Assembly: GCF_049340185.1 (NCBI RefSeq)
Contig: NZ_JBMPPC010000002.1
Span: 558,001 to 622,000 of the forward strand
Origin: Undibacterium sp049340185
Lineage (GTDB): Bacteria; Pseudomonadota; Gammaproteobacteria; Burkholderiales; Burkholderiaceae_D
Direction of reading: 5' to 3'
Length of the DNA stretch: 64,000 nucleotides
Program-made: the position numbers and the translations under genes
Shown: positions 52,065-59,570 of the stretch, in pieces
Layout of the letters: the number at the start of each line of letters is the position of its first letter
Position numbering within the stretch: the stretch's first letter is position 1
The notes under the pieces: generated by a model
Database searches by the model: none
The model's input: the letters and a program-made list of their open reading frames with translations, nothing else
Told to the model about the DNA's origin: nothing

Positions 52065-53575
52065 GGCTTGACTCCCGGTTGAGTCGTAGCGGAGGTATCA
52101 GGCGTAACGGCTGTGCCAGTTACAGGCTTCGCTTTGGGCAGTTGCCATGCTAGCGGTCGCGGAATCTGACGGACACAAGTCGCATCAACTTTGAGCGCAT
52201 CCGCATCTTCTTTTGCATTTAGATAGCGATACACCACATCACGGACACAACCTTGTGTCAACAAGCCATGCCCTGCATTATCAATACTCAGATGCCGCGC
52301 ATTCGCTCCCAGCGCTTTAGCGACGCTCTCGCCATGGCGGGTTGGTGTAACAGGATCAATCCCCCCGCTCAGCAACAAGACGGGTGCCGGGCTGACAGGG
52401 ACCGTATAAAAAGCTGCCGGGACAGTCGCATGTGGCCAGGCGCTGCAAACAGATTCATACAGTTGCTCCATGACTTTTTCAAACTCATCGGCAGCAGGCT
52501 TGCTGGCTGGCCGGCCAAATGCTTCACCACACCAGACGGAGAAATGCATACCGTAAGCGATGTCTATCGGCGACGGCAATCCGAAAGAGCCGCTGAGGGT
52601 AACCAGCGGCGAGTAATTCCCTTGCTCGGCCTGGGTCAGTGCATACGGCAAAGCAGACACGCTGGTCGGGACATATAAGGTTTTATGCACCATCCCCAAC
52701 AAGGCATCCGGCGTAATCGTCGCAGAAACCGGCGATCCTAAGCGGGGATGGATAAACGATGTTTTTTGCGGCAGACTGGCTAATAATTTTTTCCAGCGCA
52801 GCGCCAGATCGGGATATGCCGCGTTGCACGCACTATCTCTGGCGCAATAAGCAAATAGGCCATCGAGTCCCTTCTGGGTATCTTCAGCCGGAAGGCGCAT
52901 ATCCGGCGGCACCACGCCATCAATCACCATACGCTTCACCGATTGCGGATACTGGCGTAAAAATTCCAGACCAGCACGGGTGCCATAAGAGGCACCAACC
53001 AGATTGATCTTGCCGTAGCCCTGATGCAATCGCACGGCCTCTAAATCCTGTACTGCAATACTGGTACTGAAATATCGCAGATCTCCGTAAGGCAGTGCTT
53101 GCAGGTTTTTCATGCAGGTCAGCGTCAATTGCAGTGATTGTTCTTTGCTGATCAATTCACTGCCGTTTTCTAATTCAGGACATCGCAAGGGTGCACTACG
53201 CCCCGTGCCGCGCTGATCAACAAAGACCAGATCACGGCGACGGTTCAGGCGTCCCAATACCAGCTGCCCCCAGGCCGCGACATTGATCGCACTCTGACCG
53301 GGACCACCAGCCAAAACAAAGACAGCATCAGATAATTTATTTTTATCCTGAGATGGCACCACAACAAAATGAACATCGATTTTCTTCCCGTCCGGTTGTG
53401 CGGGGTCAAGCGGTCGTTGTATCTGTCCGCACTGCACTTCCTGAGGAAAATCTGGAATCCGGCATGGCTTGGTCGCCGCCTGCTTGGTTGCTGCTTGTAC
53501 TGCCAGAGGACTACTAAGGCTCAATGCCAGACTCAGGCCAGCCATTCTGACGATCGTAGTGAAAAACAAATCCAT
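52061..53575 (-). CDS. exported alpha/beta hydrolase, tripeptidyl aminopeptidase-like
   Basis: A 504-residue protein with a signal peptide (MAGLSLALSLSSPLAVQA). The oxyanion-hole GGPG is in LAGGPGQS near residues 88-95. Nucleophile Ser196 lies in GASYGT. The acid and base of the triad are expected in SGGIDPVTPTRHG and NAGHGLL, near 410-440. A TAP-like C-terminal domain follows, then a Pro/Thr-rich tail. It resembles secreted proline iminopeptidase or tripeptidyl aminopeptidase. A GGAG abuts ATG 53575, so a slightly later start is possible. It heads an operon with a NatAB-like exporter. Confidence 0.85.
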   Translation of the reverse strand: MDLFFTTIVRMAGLSLALSLSSPLAVQAATKQAATKPCRIPDFPQEVQCGQIQRPLDPAQPDGKKIDVHFVVVPSQDKNKLSDAVFVLAGGPGQSAINVAAWGQLVLGRLNRRRDLVFVDQRGTGRSAPLRCPELENGSELISKEQSLQLTLTCMKNLQALPYGDLRYFSTSIAVQDLEAVRLHQGYGKINLVGASYGTRAGLEFLRQYPQSVKRMVIDGVVPPDMRLPAEDTQKGLDGLFAYCARDSACNAAYPDLALRWKKLLASLPQKTSFIHPRLGSPVSATITPDALLGMVHKTLYVPTSVSALPYALTQAEQGNYSPLVTLSGSFGLPSPIDIAYGMHFSVWCGEAFGRPASKPAADEFEKVMEQLYESVCSAWPHATVPAAFYTVPVSPAPVLLLSGGIDPVTPTRHGESVAKALGANARHLSIDNAGHGLLTQGCVRDVVYRYLNAKEDADALKVDATCVRQIPRPLAWQLPKAKPVTGTAVTPDTSATTQPGVKP

Positions 53576-53702
53576 CTCCTTTCAATAAACTTTTCTGCAA
53601 CGGCATTGGATCTTGCCAGCTTTATTCTTTGTTATGCAAACCTGCGACGGAACACTGCCTCATGCGACGAACTAGCCTAAATCGACGACTAATAATCAAT
53701 CA

Positions 53703-53905
53703 GGACTTACGCAATACGACAAATTATTTATCAATCGCCACATGGAATCCGCAGGCTGGATGCGGCTTGCAGAGGCATTTCGTGCCAACAGGCGCACTCC
53801 GCTTGCGGATTCGTTAGGGTTACAGGCGCTTACTCCTGCCTTTTCTCTGTGTCTCTGCGTCTCCGCGCCTCAGTGGTGAGAGGTCTTAGTTTTTTGCGTA
53901 AGTCC
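53703..53905 (+). mobile_element. MITE-like dispersed element, copy 2, with 12-bp terminal inverted repeats
   Basis: GGACTTACGCAA (53703-53714) and TTGCGTAAGTCC (53894-53905) are perfect terminal inverted repeats of a 203-bp element. ATCA flanks both ends (53699-53702 and 53906-53909), a possible 4-bp target duplication. Inside, GAATCCGCAGGC and GCTTGCGGATTC form an imperfect hairpin. Copy 1 lies inverted at 31925-32162. No transposase frame is present. It occupies the left part of the 447-bp gap between the hydrolase and mutY genes. Confidence 0.7.
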
Positions 53906-53943
53906 ATCAATATTCAATGAGCCGACCACAGTCACTTTTCCGG

Positions 53944-54020
53944 TATCTGGTATTTGGTATTTGGTATTTGGTATTTGGTATTTGGTATTTGGTATTTGGT
54001 ATTTGGTATTTGGTATTTGG
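53944..54020. repeat. heptamer tandem repeat TATTTGG, eleven copies
   Basis: One variant unit (TATCTGG at 53944) is followed by ten perfect TATTTGG units from 53951 to 54020. The array ends 2 bp before the mutY stop codon (54023-54025). It opens a spurious frame reading YLVFGIW repeatedly. Confidence 0.95.
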
Positions 54021-54022
54021 CA

Positions 54023-55231
54023 TCACATTGACAGTAAATATTTTTTTACAGGTGCGGGTAATGCAGCCTGCTCTACCTGCGCCATATCTAACCAGACCCA
54101 GCGTGGTTCAGCGACTTGTAAACTGAGACGAGCCACATTAAATTGCAACACAGACGCGTGTAGCTTGAAATGGGTAAATCCATGCGAAAACCCCGGCAGT
54201 TGCTGAATTCCTTCGATATCACCGAAGCGCGCAGCATACTTTTTTGCTGCCAGACTTTGCTCAGGCAAATCATGTATTTCGTCAGCAGACGCATCAGGAT
54301 TACGCTCTTGCATACCATCCAGCTCAGGTAAAGAAAGCAATCCGCCCCAGATACCACTATCAGGCCGCTGCTCCAATAACACTTTGCTCTGATACCGCAA
54401 CACCAGCATCAGCGTATGTTTTTCCTTAGATTCTTTTTTGGGCTTACGTGTCGGCAGCTCGGCGGTGCGCTGCTCTGCATAAGCCACGCAACGCTCCTGC
54501 ATTGGACAGCGCCCGCACGAAGGACTGCTGCGCGTACATAAAGTCGCTCCCATATCCATCAATCCCTGAGTGTAGGATTCGATATCAGTTTCCGGCAACA
54601 GCGCCCGCGCCCGCAACCACATATCGTCTTCAATTTTCTTCATTCCGGGATACCCGGCAATGCCAAAAACCCGGGCGAATACGCGCTTGACATTCCCATC
54701 CAGAATTGCCGCACGGGTACCATAAGAAAATGCTGCAACCGCTGCTGCAGTCGATCGCCCTATACCTGGCAATTGCTGTAATAGCTGGGGATCACTAGGG
54801 AAGCGTCCCCCGTAAAGCGCAACGACTTGCTTGGCACATTGATGCAAATTGCGTGCGCGGGTGTAATAACCAAGTCCGCTCCAATGCGCCATCACATCCT
54901 CTGACGCTGCCTCAGCGAGCGCAAAAACGCTAGGAAAACTATCGAGAAAACGCTGATAGTAGGGAATCACTGCCGCTACCTGAGTTTGCTGTAACATGAT
55001 TTCAGACAACCAGACCCGATAGGCATCGCTGGTGTTCTGCCAGGGCAGCTCGTGACGCCCGTATTGTTTTTGCCACTGAATTAATGTGGCAGAAAAACGG
55101 GGATCGGCATACGCAGATTCTGGCAGCGCACTGACTGCATGGTTCAAGGAGACCGCTTTTGTGGTGCCAGCCGTCATAGCGCTTGCCACATCACTCTTCG
55201 CCACACTTGTTTTGGAGGTGCTTGATTTCAT
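54023..55231 (-). CDS. mutY: A/G-specific adenine glycosylase
   Basis: About 402 residues from ATG 55231; the frame reaches a TTG at 55282, and no start has a good Shine-Dalgarno. Motifs include the catalytic Glu in VWLSEIMLQQTQVA, the helix-hairpin-helix LPGIGRSTAAAVAAFSYG with the catalytic Asp in AILDGNVKRV, the 4Fe-4S loop CTRSSPSCGRCPMQERC, and a NUDIX-like C-terminal domain for 8-oxoG recognition. It removes adenine opposite 8-oxoguanine. The first 45 residues are not conserved-looking. Its 3' end touches a heptamer array. Confidence 0.93.
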   Translation of the reverse strand: MKSSTSKTSVAKSDVASAMTAGTTKAVSLNHAVSALPESAYADPRFSATLIQWQKQYGRHELPWQNTSDAYRVWLSEIMLQQTQVAAVIPYYQRFLDSFPSVFALAEAASEDVMAHWSGLGYYTRARNLHQCAKQVVALYGGRFPSDPQLLQQLPGIGRSTAAAVAAFSYGTRAAILDGNVKRVFARVFGIAGYPGMKKIEDDMWLRARALLPETDIESYTQGLMDMGATLCTRSSPSCGRCPMQERCVAYAEQRTAELPTRKPKKESKEKHTLMLVLRYQSKVLLEQRPDSGIWGGLLSLPELDGMQERNPDASADEIHDLPEQSLAAKKYAARFGDIEGIQQLPGFSHGFTHFKLHASVLQFNVARLSLQVAEPRWVWLDMAQVEQAALPAPVKKYLLSM

Positions 55232-55424
55232 TAAACACAAACAGAAAAGAAAGTGCATTAAGTATAAAGGTAATTTTGTCAATTTGATGACAGAAATACC
55301 CGAGACTCCCGCCTCAATCCTGCGAGCTCAGAATCAATTCTGCATTCTATTAAGATGAATTTTTACCATCGAATTTCTCTGCAAAATTCAAACACGGATT
55401 AGCGCAAAAAATGTGCAACTTAAC

Positions 55425-55453
55425 TTGCAAAGAAAGCCGAAGCCTAGGATAAT
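55425..55453 (+). promoter_or_regulatory. sigma-70 promoter candidate in the mutY-rpoD gap
   Basis: TTGCAA (55425-55430) and GATAAT (55448-55453) are spaced by exactly 17 nt. The expected start is near 55460, about 20 nt before a strong terminator-like hairpin. It could drive rpoD or a short RNA. The gap 55232-55598 holds no gene that I can support. Confidence 0.55.
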
Positions 55454-55477
55454 CGCGTCCTCTGTTCATCCTTGAAT

Positions 55478-55523
55478 AAAGATGAAGAAAGCCCGCTTTC
55501 ACCAGCGGGCTTTTTTCATCTTT
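55478..55523 (+). terminator. strong intrinsic terminator upstream of rpoD
   Basis: Arms at 55478-55497 and 55504-55523 pair over 20 bp with one mismatch around a 6-nt loop; the core is GCCCGCT/AGCGGGC, followed by six T at 55511-55516 that also pair in the extended stem. It lies 75 bp before the rpoD ATG, with no plus-strand gene upstream to terminate. The stem can also form on the minus strand, where it would stand upstream of mutY. Confidence 0.85.
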
Positions 55524-55598
55524 GATTGAGGGACGCTCGCTGATTGGCTTTCAAGCTCCCTACGCGTATTAATTTGTTGTCGTACTAGATTTCGTTAC

Positions 55599-58463
55599 AT
55601 GAAAAATAATTCAACTGATTCCACTGGCTTACCTCTTCAAAAAAGCGCATCAACTCTTACCCTCGGCATTAAAAAACGTCTGAGCATAGGAACTAAAGAA
55701 GCTAAAGAACCGGCTCACTCTGCGATCGAAGCAAAAACAATTGCGGTGCAAGCTGTCGTGCATGAGCAAATCATGGCAGACGCAATGCCCGTTGTATCTG
55801 CTCAGGTTACCGTCATCACCAAACGCCGGTCCAAGCTCGCACCTGTGCTAACGCCAGTCTCTCAGTCCGCACCGGAATGCCTGACGGACACCGAGCTTGA
55901 CACGCAAACAGTGCTCAGCGAAGAGGTCGCAGAGACGCAGCAAGAAATAAGTGCTGAAAAACAGGCAGAAGAAGCGGTAAAAGAAGCAGTACAAGAACAG
56001 ATAACAGAAACCGCCAAAGCGGACGTCGCGTTATCAGAGGTTTCTGACAACGCAGAGACCATAGCAGATCCGGTCAAACAAGAAATCCTGTTGCAGGTAC
56101 CGGCGACAGCGGCAGAAAGTGAATTCACTGATTACACCGTGGGCAGCGTTAACAATGTTGCAGCACCGGTTGTTGTCGTAAAAAAATCGAGCTCACGCTT
56201 AAGTAAAAAGTTGATCGTGACACCTGAAACTAACGCAGCACTGTCCGTGTCTTCTGTTTCAGTTTCAGCACCACCTGTTGCAGCAAACATCGTACAAAGC
56301 GCGATACAAAGCGCAGTACAAAGCGAGCCAGAGCAAATTGAATCCAGTACCGTCACCAAACGTGCACCTCGCGTCTGGAAACAAGAAGCGGCACCCGTTG
56401 TCAAAGTCAATGTCGCGACTGTTGATACCTCCGCTTACGTATTGCCAACGATAAAAGAAGCCGCTAAACGCGGGCGCAAGCCAAGTGAATTCCAGTTTGA
56501 AAATGACGAAATCCGCGCACTGAATGCAGTGGAGTCTGCCGAGCTGAAATCCGTTGCCAGAGCCAAGGCGAGAAAAGCGTCAACAGGTACGGCAAGTGCA
56601 ACATCCGTCGAACAGTTAGAGCAATATCGCAAAAAACTGACCAAGCTAATACAGATCGGCAAGGACCGTGGCTATCTGACGCATGCAGAAATCAATGACC
56701 ATTTGCCGGAAAACGTCTCCGATCCTGAAATGGTACAAGGCATCATTAGTACACTCAACGATATGGGCGTTGCTGTGTATGATCAGGCACCGGATGCCAC
56801 GATGCTGCTACTGACTGACAGCGTCGTGACGGCGGTCAGCGATGACGAAGCCGAAGCTACCGCTGCTGCGGCACTTTCAACCGTCGACGCTGATTTTGGC
56901 CGCACCACCGATCCTGTACGTATGTATATGCGCGAAATGGGCGGCGTCGAATTATTAACCCGCAGCGGCGAAATCGAGATTGCTAAACGCATCGAAGACG
57001 GCTTGAAAGATATGCTGCAAGCCATCTCAGCCAGCCCAAGTACGATTGCAGAAATGCTGGCGATAGCCGACAAGATCGCTAAGGATGACATCAAGATTGA
57101 TGACATCATTGATGGTCTGATCGATCCTGACGCCAAGGAAGATAGCAGCCTGACCAGCATCGCTGCGGCTCAGGATGATAGCGATGAAGCAGATGAGGAA
57201 GACGAAGAAGATGCCGTCAGTGCAGACGCTGTCAGTGAAGAACAATTACTGCAATTAAAAAATGCAGCACTGCTCAAATTTGCCGTCATCGGCCGCCAGT
57301 TTGAAAAGATGCGCGAACTGGAATCTAAAGAAGGCTATCAATCCTCCAATTATGTAAAAGCGCAAGAGCGTATTTCGCAAGAGCTGCTGGGTATACGTTT
57401 TACCGTAAAGACGACAGAAAAATTATGCGACACCTTACGCAAGCAAATGGCAGAGCTGCGTCAGATCGAGAAAAAAATGCAGGATTTGCTGATTAATAAA
57501 TGCGGCATGCCACGCGCGCATTTCATCGCTAAATTCCCTGGCAATGAAACGAATGCCACATGGTTGAGTAACGAGATCGACAGTAACCAGGCGCATAGCG
57601 CGACCCTGCAACGCCATATCCATGCAGCGAATGAGCTGCAGCAGAAGTTCGTCGCACTGGAAGAAAAAGTATCCATGCCACTCAACGATTTGCGTAAGAC
57701 CAATAAGCAAATGGTGGCAGGCGAAAAACGTGCGGCAGATGCTAAGCGTGCGATGACTGAGGCTAATTTGCGGCTGGTGATTTCAATTGCAAAGAAATAT
57801 GTGAATCGCGGACTGCAATTCCTTGATCTGATTCAGGAAGGCAATATCGGCTTACTCAAAGCCGTTGATAAGTTTGAATATCGTCGTGGTTATAAATTCT
57901 CAACCTATGCGACCTGGTGGATACGCCAGGCGATTTCGCGGGCGATTGCTGATCAGGCCAGAACCATCCGCGTACCTGTGCATATGATAGAGACCATCAA
58001 TAAGATGAACCGTATCAAACGTCAGTTGATGCAGGAAAGCGGCGTAGAACCTGATCCGGCAATCATTGCGAAGAAGATGGAAATATCCGAAAGCAAAATC
58101 CGCGAAATCATGAAGATCGCGAAAGAGCCGGTGTCAATGGATACGCCTATCGGTGACGACGGCGACTCTCAACTCGGCGATTTCATTGAGGATAATCACA
58201 CTCTGTCGCCAATGGCTGCGGCAATGCAAGCCTCTGTTCAGGAGAAGTTGAAAGAAGTACTGGACTCACTCAGCCCGCGCGAAGCAAAAGTATTACGCAT
58301 GCGCTTTGGTCTGGAAATGGTCAGTGACTATACACTGGAAGAAGTCGGTAAGCAGTTTGAAGTGACGAGGGAGCGGATACGCCAGATTGAAGCGAAGGCA
58401 ATGAAAAAATTGCGCCACCCTTCTCGCTCAGATCAGTTGAAGAGTTTGCTGGAAAGTCACTAA
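55599..58463 (+). CDS. rpoD: RNA polymerase primary sigma factor RpoD with long N-terminal extension
   Basis: A 954-residue sigma-70, against 613 in E. coli. Residues 1-335 are low-complexity, rich in Ala, Val, Glu, Lys, Ser and Thr, with SKL/SRLSKKL patches. Region 1.1 begins near 336, region 1.2 near 438 (RMYMREMGGVELL), an acidic insert (EADEEDEEDA) lies near 530, region 2 near 720-790 (GLLKAVDKFEYRRG, KFSTYATWWIRQAI), and region 4.2 ends the protein (TRERIRQIEAKAMKKLR). It directs housekeeping transcription. The extension follows ATG 55599; internal Met codons are few, so it is likely translated. Confidence 0.95.
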   Translation: MKNNSTDSTGLPLQKSASTLTLGIKKRLSIGTKEAKEPAHSAIEAKTIAVQAVVHEQIMADAMPVVSAQVTVITKRRSKLAPVLTPVSQSAPECLTDTELDTQTVLSEEVAETQQEISAEKQAEEAVKEAVQEQITETAKADVALSEVSDNAETIADPVKQEILLQVPATAAESEFTDYTVGSVNNVAAPVVVVKKSSSRLSKKLIVTPETNAALSVSSVSVSAPPVAANIVQSAIQSAVQSEPEQIESSTVTKRAPRVWKQEAAPVVKVNVATVDTSAYVLPTIKEAAKRGRKPSEFQFENDEIRALNAVESAELKSVARAKARKASTGTASATSVEQLEQYRKKLTKLIQIGKDRGYLTHAEINDHLPENVSDPEMVQGIISTLNDMGVAVYDQAPDATMLLLTDSVVTAVSDDEAEATAAAALSTVDADFGRTTDPVRMYMREMGGVELLTRSGEIEIAKRIEDGLKDMLQAISASPSTIAEMLAIADKIAKDDIKIDDIIDGLIDPDAKEDSSLTSIAAAQDDSDEADEEDEEDAVSADAVSEEQLLQLKNAALLKFAVIGRQFEKMRELESKEGYQSSNYVKAQERISQELLGIRFTVKTTEKLCDTLRKQMAELRQIEKKMQDLLINKCGMPRAHFIAKFPGNETNATWLSNEIDSNQAHSATLQRHIHAANELQQKFVALEEKVSMPLNDLRKTNKQMVAGEKRAADAKRAMTEANLRLVISIAKKYVNRGLQFLDLIQEGNIGLLKAVDKFEYRRGYKFSTYATWWIRQAISRAIADQARTIRVPVHMIETINKMNRIKRQLMQESGVEPDPAIIAKKMEISESKIREIMKIAKEPVSMDTPIGDDGDSQLGDFIEDNHTLSPMAAAMQASVQEKLKEVLDSLSPREAKVLRMRFGLEMVSDYTLEEVGKQFEVTRERIRQIEAKAMKKLRHPSRSDQLKSLLESH

Positions 58464-58473
58464 TTCACGGATG

Positions 58474-58508
58474 CCAACTCACGCCAGATAAGACTGCGCG
58501 TGAGTTGG
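58474..58508 (+). terminator. hairpin after rpoD, T run absent
   Basis: CCAACTCACGC (58474-58484) and GCGTGAGTTGG (58498-58508) form a perfect 11-bp stem with a 13-nt loop, 10 bp past the rpoD stop. No T run follows, so it may protect the 3' end or work with another factor. Confidence 0.55.
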
Positions 58509-58574
58509 TCTGCGGATACTCCACACAGTTGCGTACCCTGCTCGGGATAAACAGCATCGTTTATCCAAAGTCCT

Positions 58575-58588
58575 ATAATCGTATAATG
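58575..58588 (+). promoter_or_regulatory. two -10-like TATAAT boxes upstream of the solute-binding protein gene
   Basis: TATAAT occurs at 58575-58580 and again at 58583-58588, about 150 bp before the gene start. The -35 matches are weak. The leader between contains a small GCCGCGAGCGGC hairpin. Either box could start the transcript. Confidence 0.3.
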
Positions 58589-58733
58589 CCGCGAGCGGCA
58601 TTTAGACAAGCCCGCGTTGCAAGATCATATTTATTTATACGATATAAACGACATCCCGGCTTGCAAGACACGAGAGCTTTCTTTAGCATCAACGCTATCA
58701 GTATTTTCTTCAGAACTGCCGATTCAGATCACC

Positions 58734-59468
58734 ATGAACAAAGCATTTTTTGCCGGCACTCTCCTCAGTCTGAGTCTTGCATCTGTCTATGCGCAAGACC
58801 CTGTGTATCTGATTTATTCAGACCGCGTTCCTTATACAGAAACCAGCAAAGACGGGGATGTGCAAGGGGTCATTGCGGATCCGGTGAAACAAGTTTTTCG
58901 ACGGGCAAAGATCGACTACCAGTGGAGAAATGTACCGATCAACCGGCAGTTGCAAATCATAGAAAACAATCAGGAAAAAGCCTGTCTGATTGGTTTTTTT
59001 AAAAACCCTCAGCGCGCATTACTAGGCAAATTTACCCGTGCTATCTATCAGGACGGTCCGACCATTGCTGTTGTCGCCAGCGACAATCCGCAACTGGGTG
59101 ACATCAAGACAATCGACGACCTGCTCAGTAATCAAAAGCTGATTTTACTTAATAAATCCAGCTATTCTTACGGCGCACAAGTTGATAAAAAAATTAAGCA
59201 GTGGGATCCAACGATAGAGCTGACCACCGCGGATAATCTGCATCTGTTTCAGATGATTTCTTACCGGCGTGCAGATTACTTTTTTCTGACGCTTGACGAG
59301 GCAATGCAATTAGTAAGGCGATTCGAGCTTAATCCTCATGCTTACCGCTATCTGTCTTTTCCGGAATTAGGTTCCGGTAATCAGCGCCATATATGGTGTA
59401 CCAGGCAGGTCAGTGATACGACCATTGAAAAACTGAACAAAGAAATTGAAAAGCTCACCAATAAATAA
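58734..59468 (+). CDS. periplasmic solute-binding protein, family 3-like
   Basis: About 244 residues from ATG 58734, which opens a signal peptide (FFAGTLLSLSLASVYAQ); the frame extends upstream to 58617 without signal character. The mature chain matches the family 3 periplasmic binding fold (VYLIYSDRVPYTETSKDGDV; ACLIGFFKNPQRA; RRADYFFLTLDEAMQLV, cited in part). No transporter genes adjoin it, so it may serve an orphan or sensor role. Its terminator overlaps the last codons. Confidence 0.8.
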   Translation: MNKAFFAGTLLSLSLASVYAQDPVYLIYSDRVPYTETSKDGDVQGVIADPVKQVFRRAKIDYQWRNVPINRQLQIIENNQEKACLIGFFKNPQRALLGKFTRAIYQDGPTIAVVASDNPQLGDIKTIDDLLSNQKLILLNKSSYSYGAQVDKKIKQWDPTIELTTADNLHLFQMISYRRADYFFLTLDEAMQLVRRFELNPHAYRYLSFPELGSGNQRHIWCTRQVSDTTIEKLNKEIEKLTNK

Positions 59469-59484
59469 TTGGTGAGCTTTTTTT
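59451..59484 (+). terminator. intrinsic terminator overlapping the 3' end of the solute-binding protein gene
   Basis: AAGCTCACCAAT (59451-59462) and ATTGGTGAGCTT (59468-59479) form a perfect 12-bp stem with a 5-nt loop, followed by T at 59478-59484. The left arm encodes the last residues and the stop codon lies in the loop and first stem base. Confidence 0.9.
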
Positions 59485-59570
59485 ATGTGGTTTGATCTGT
59501 GTTGAATTACAGATCAACTTGAAGAAATTTTAAAAAAACTGATTCATAATACGATCAAAAAAACAGCCTA

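Noticed and set aside
53944..54020. Heptamer array considered as a CRISPR or origin iteron array
   Set aside because: Units are contiguous without spacers, so not CRISPR; no dnaA, rep gene or DnaA boxes were seen nearby.
53917..54126. Open frame reading YLVFGIW repeatedly
   Set aside because: It is produced by the TATTTGG heptamer array and overlaps the mutY 3' end; no ribosome-binding site and no plausible protein.
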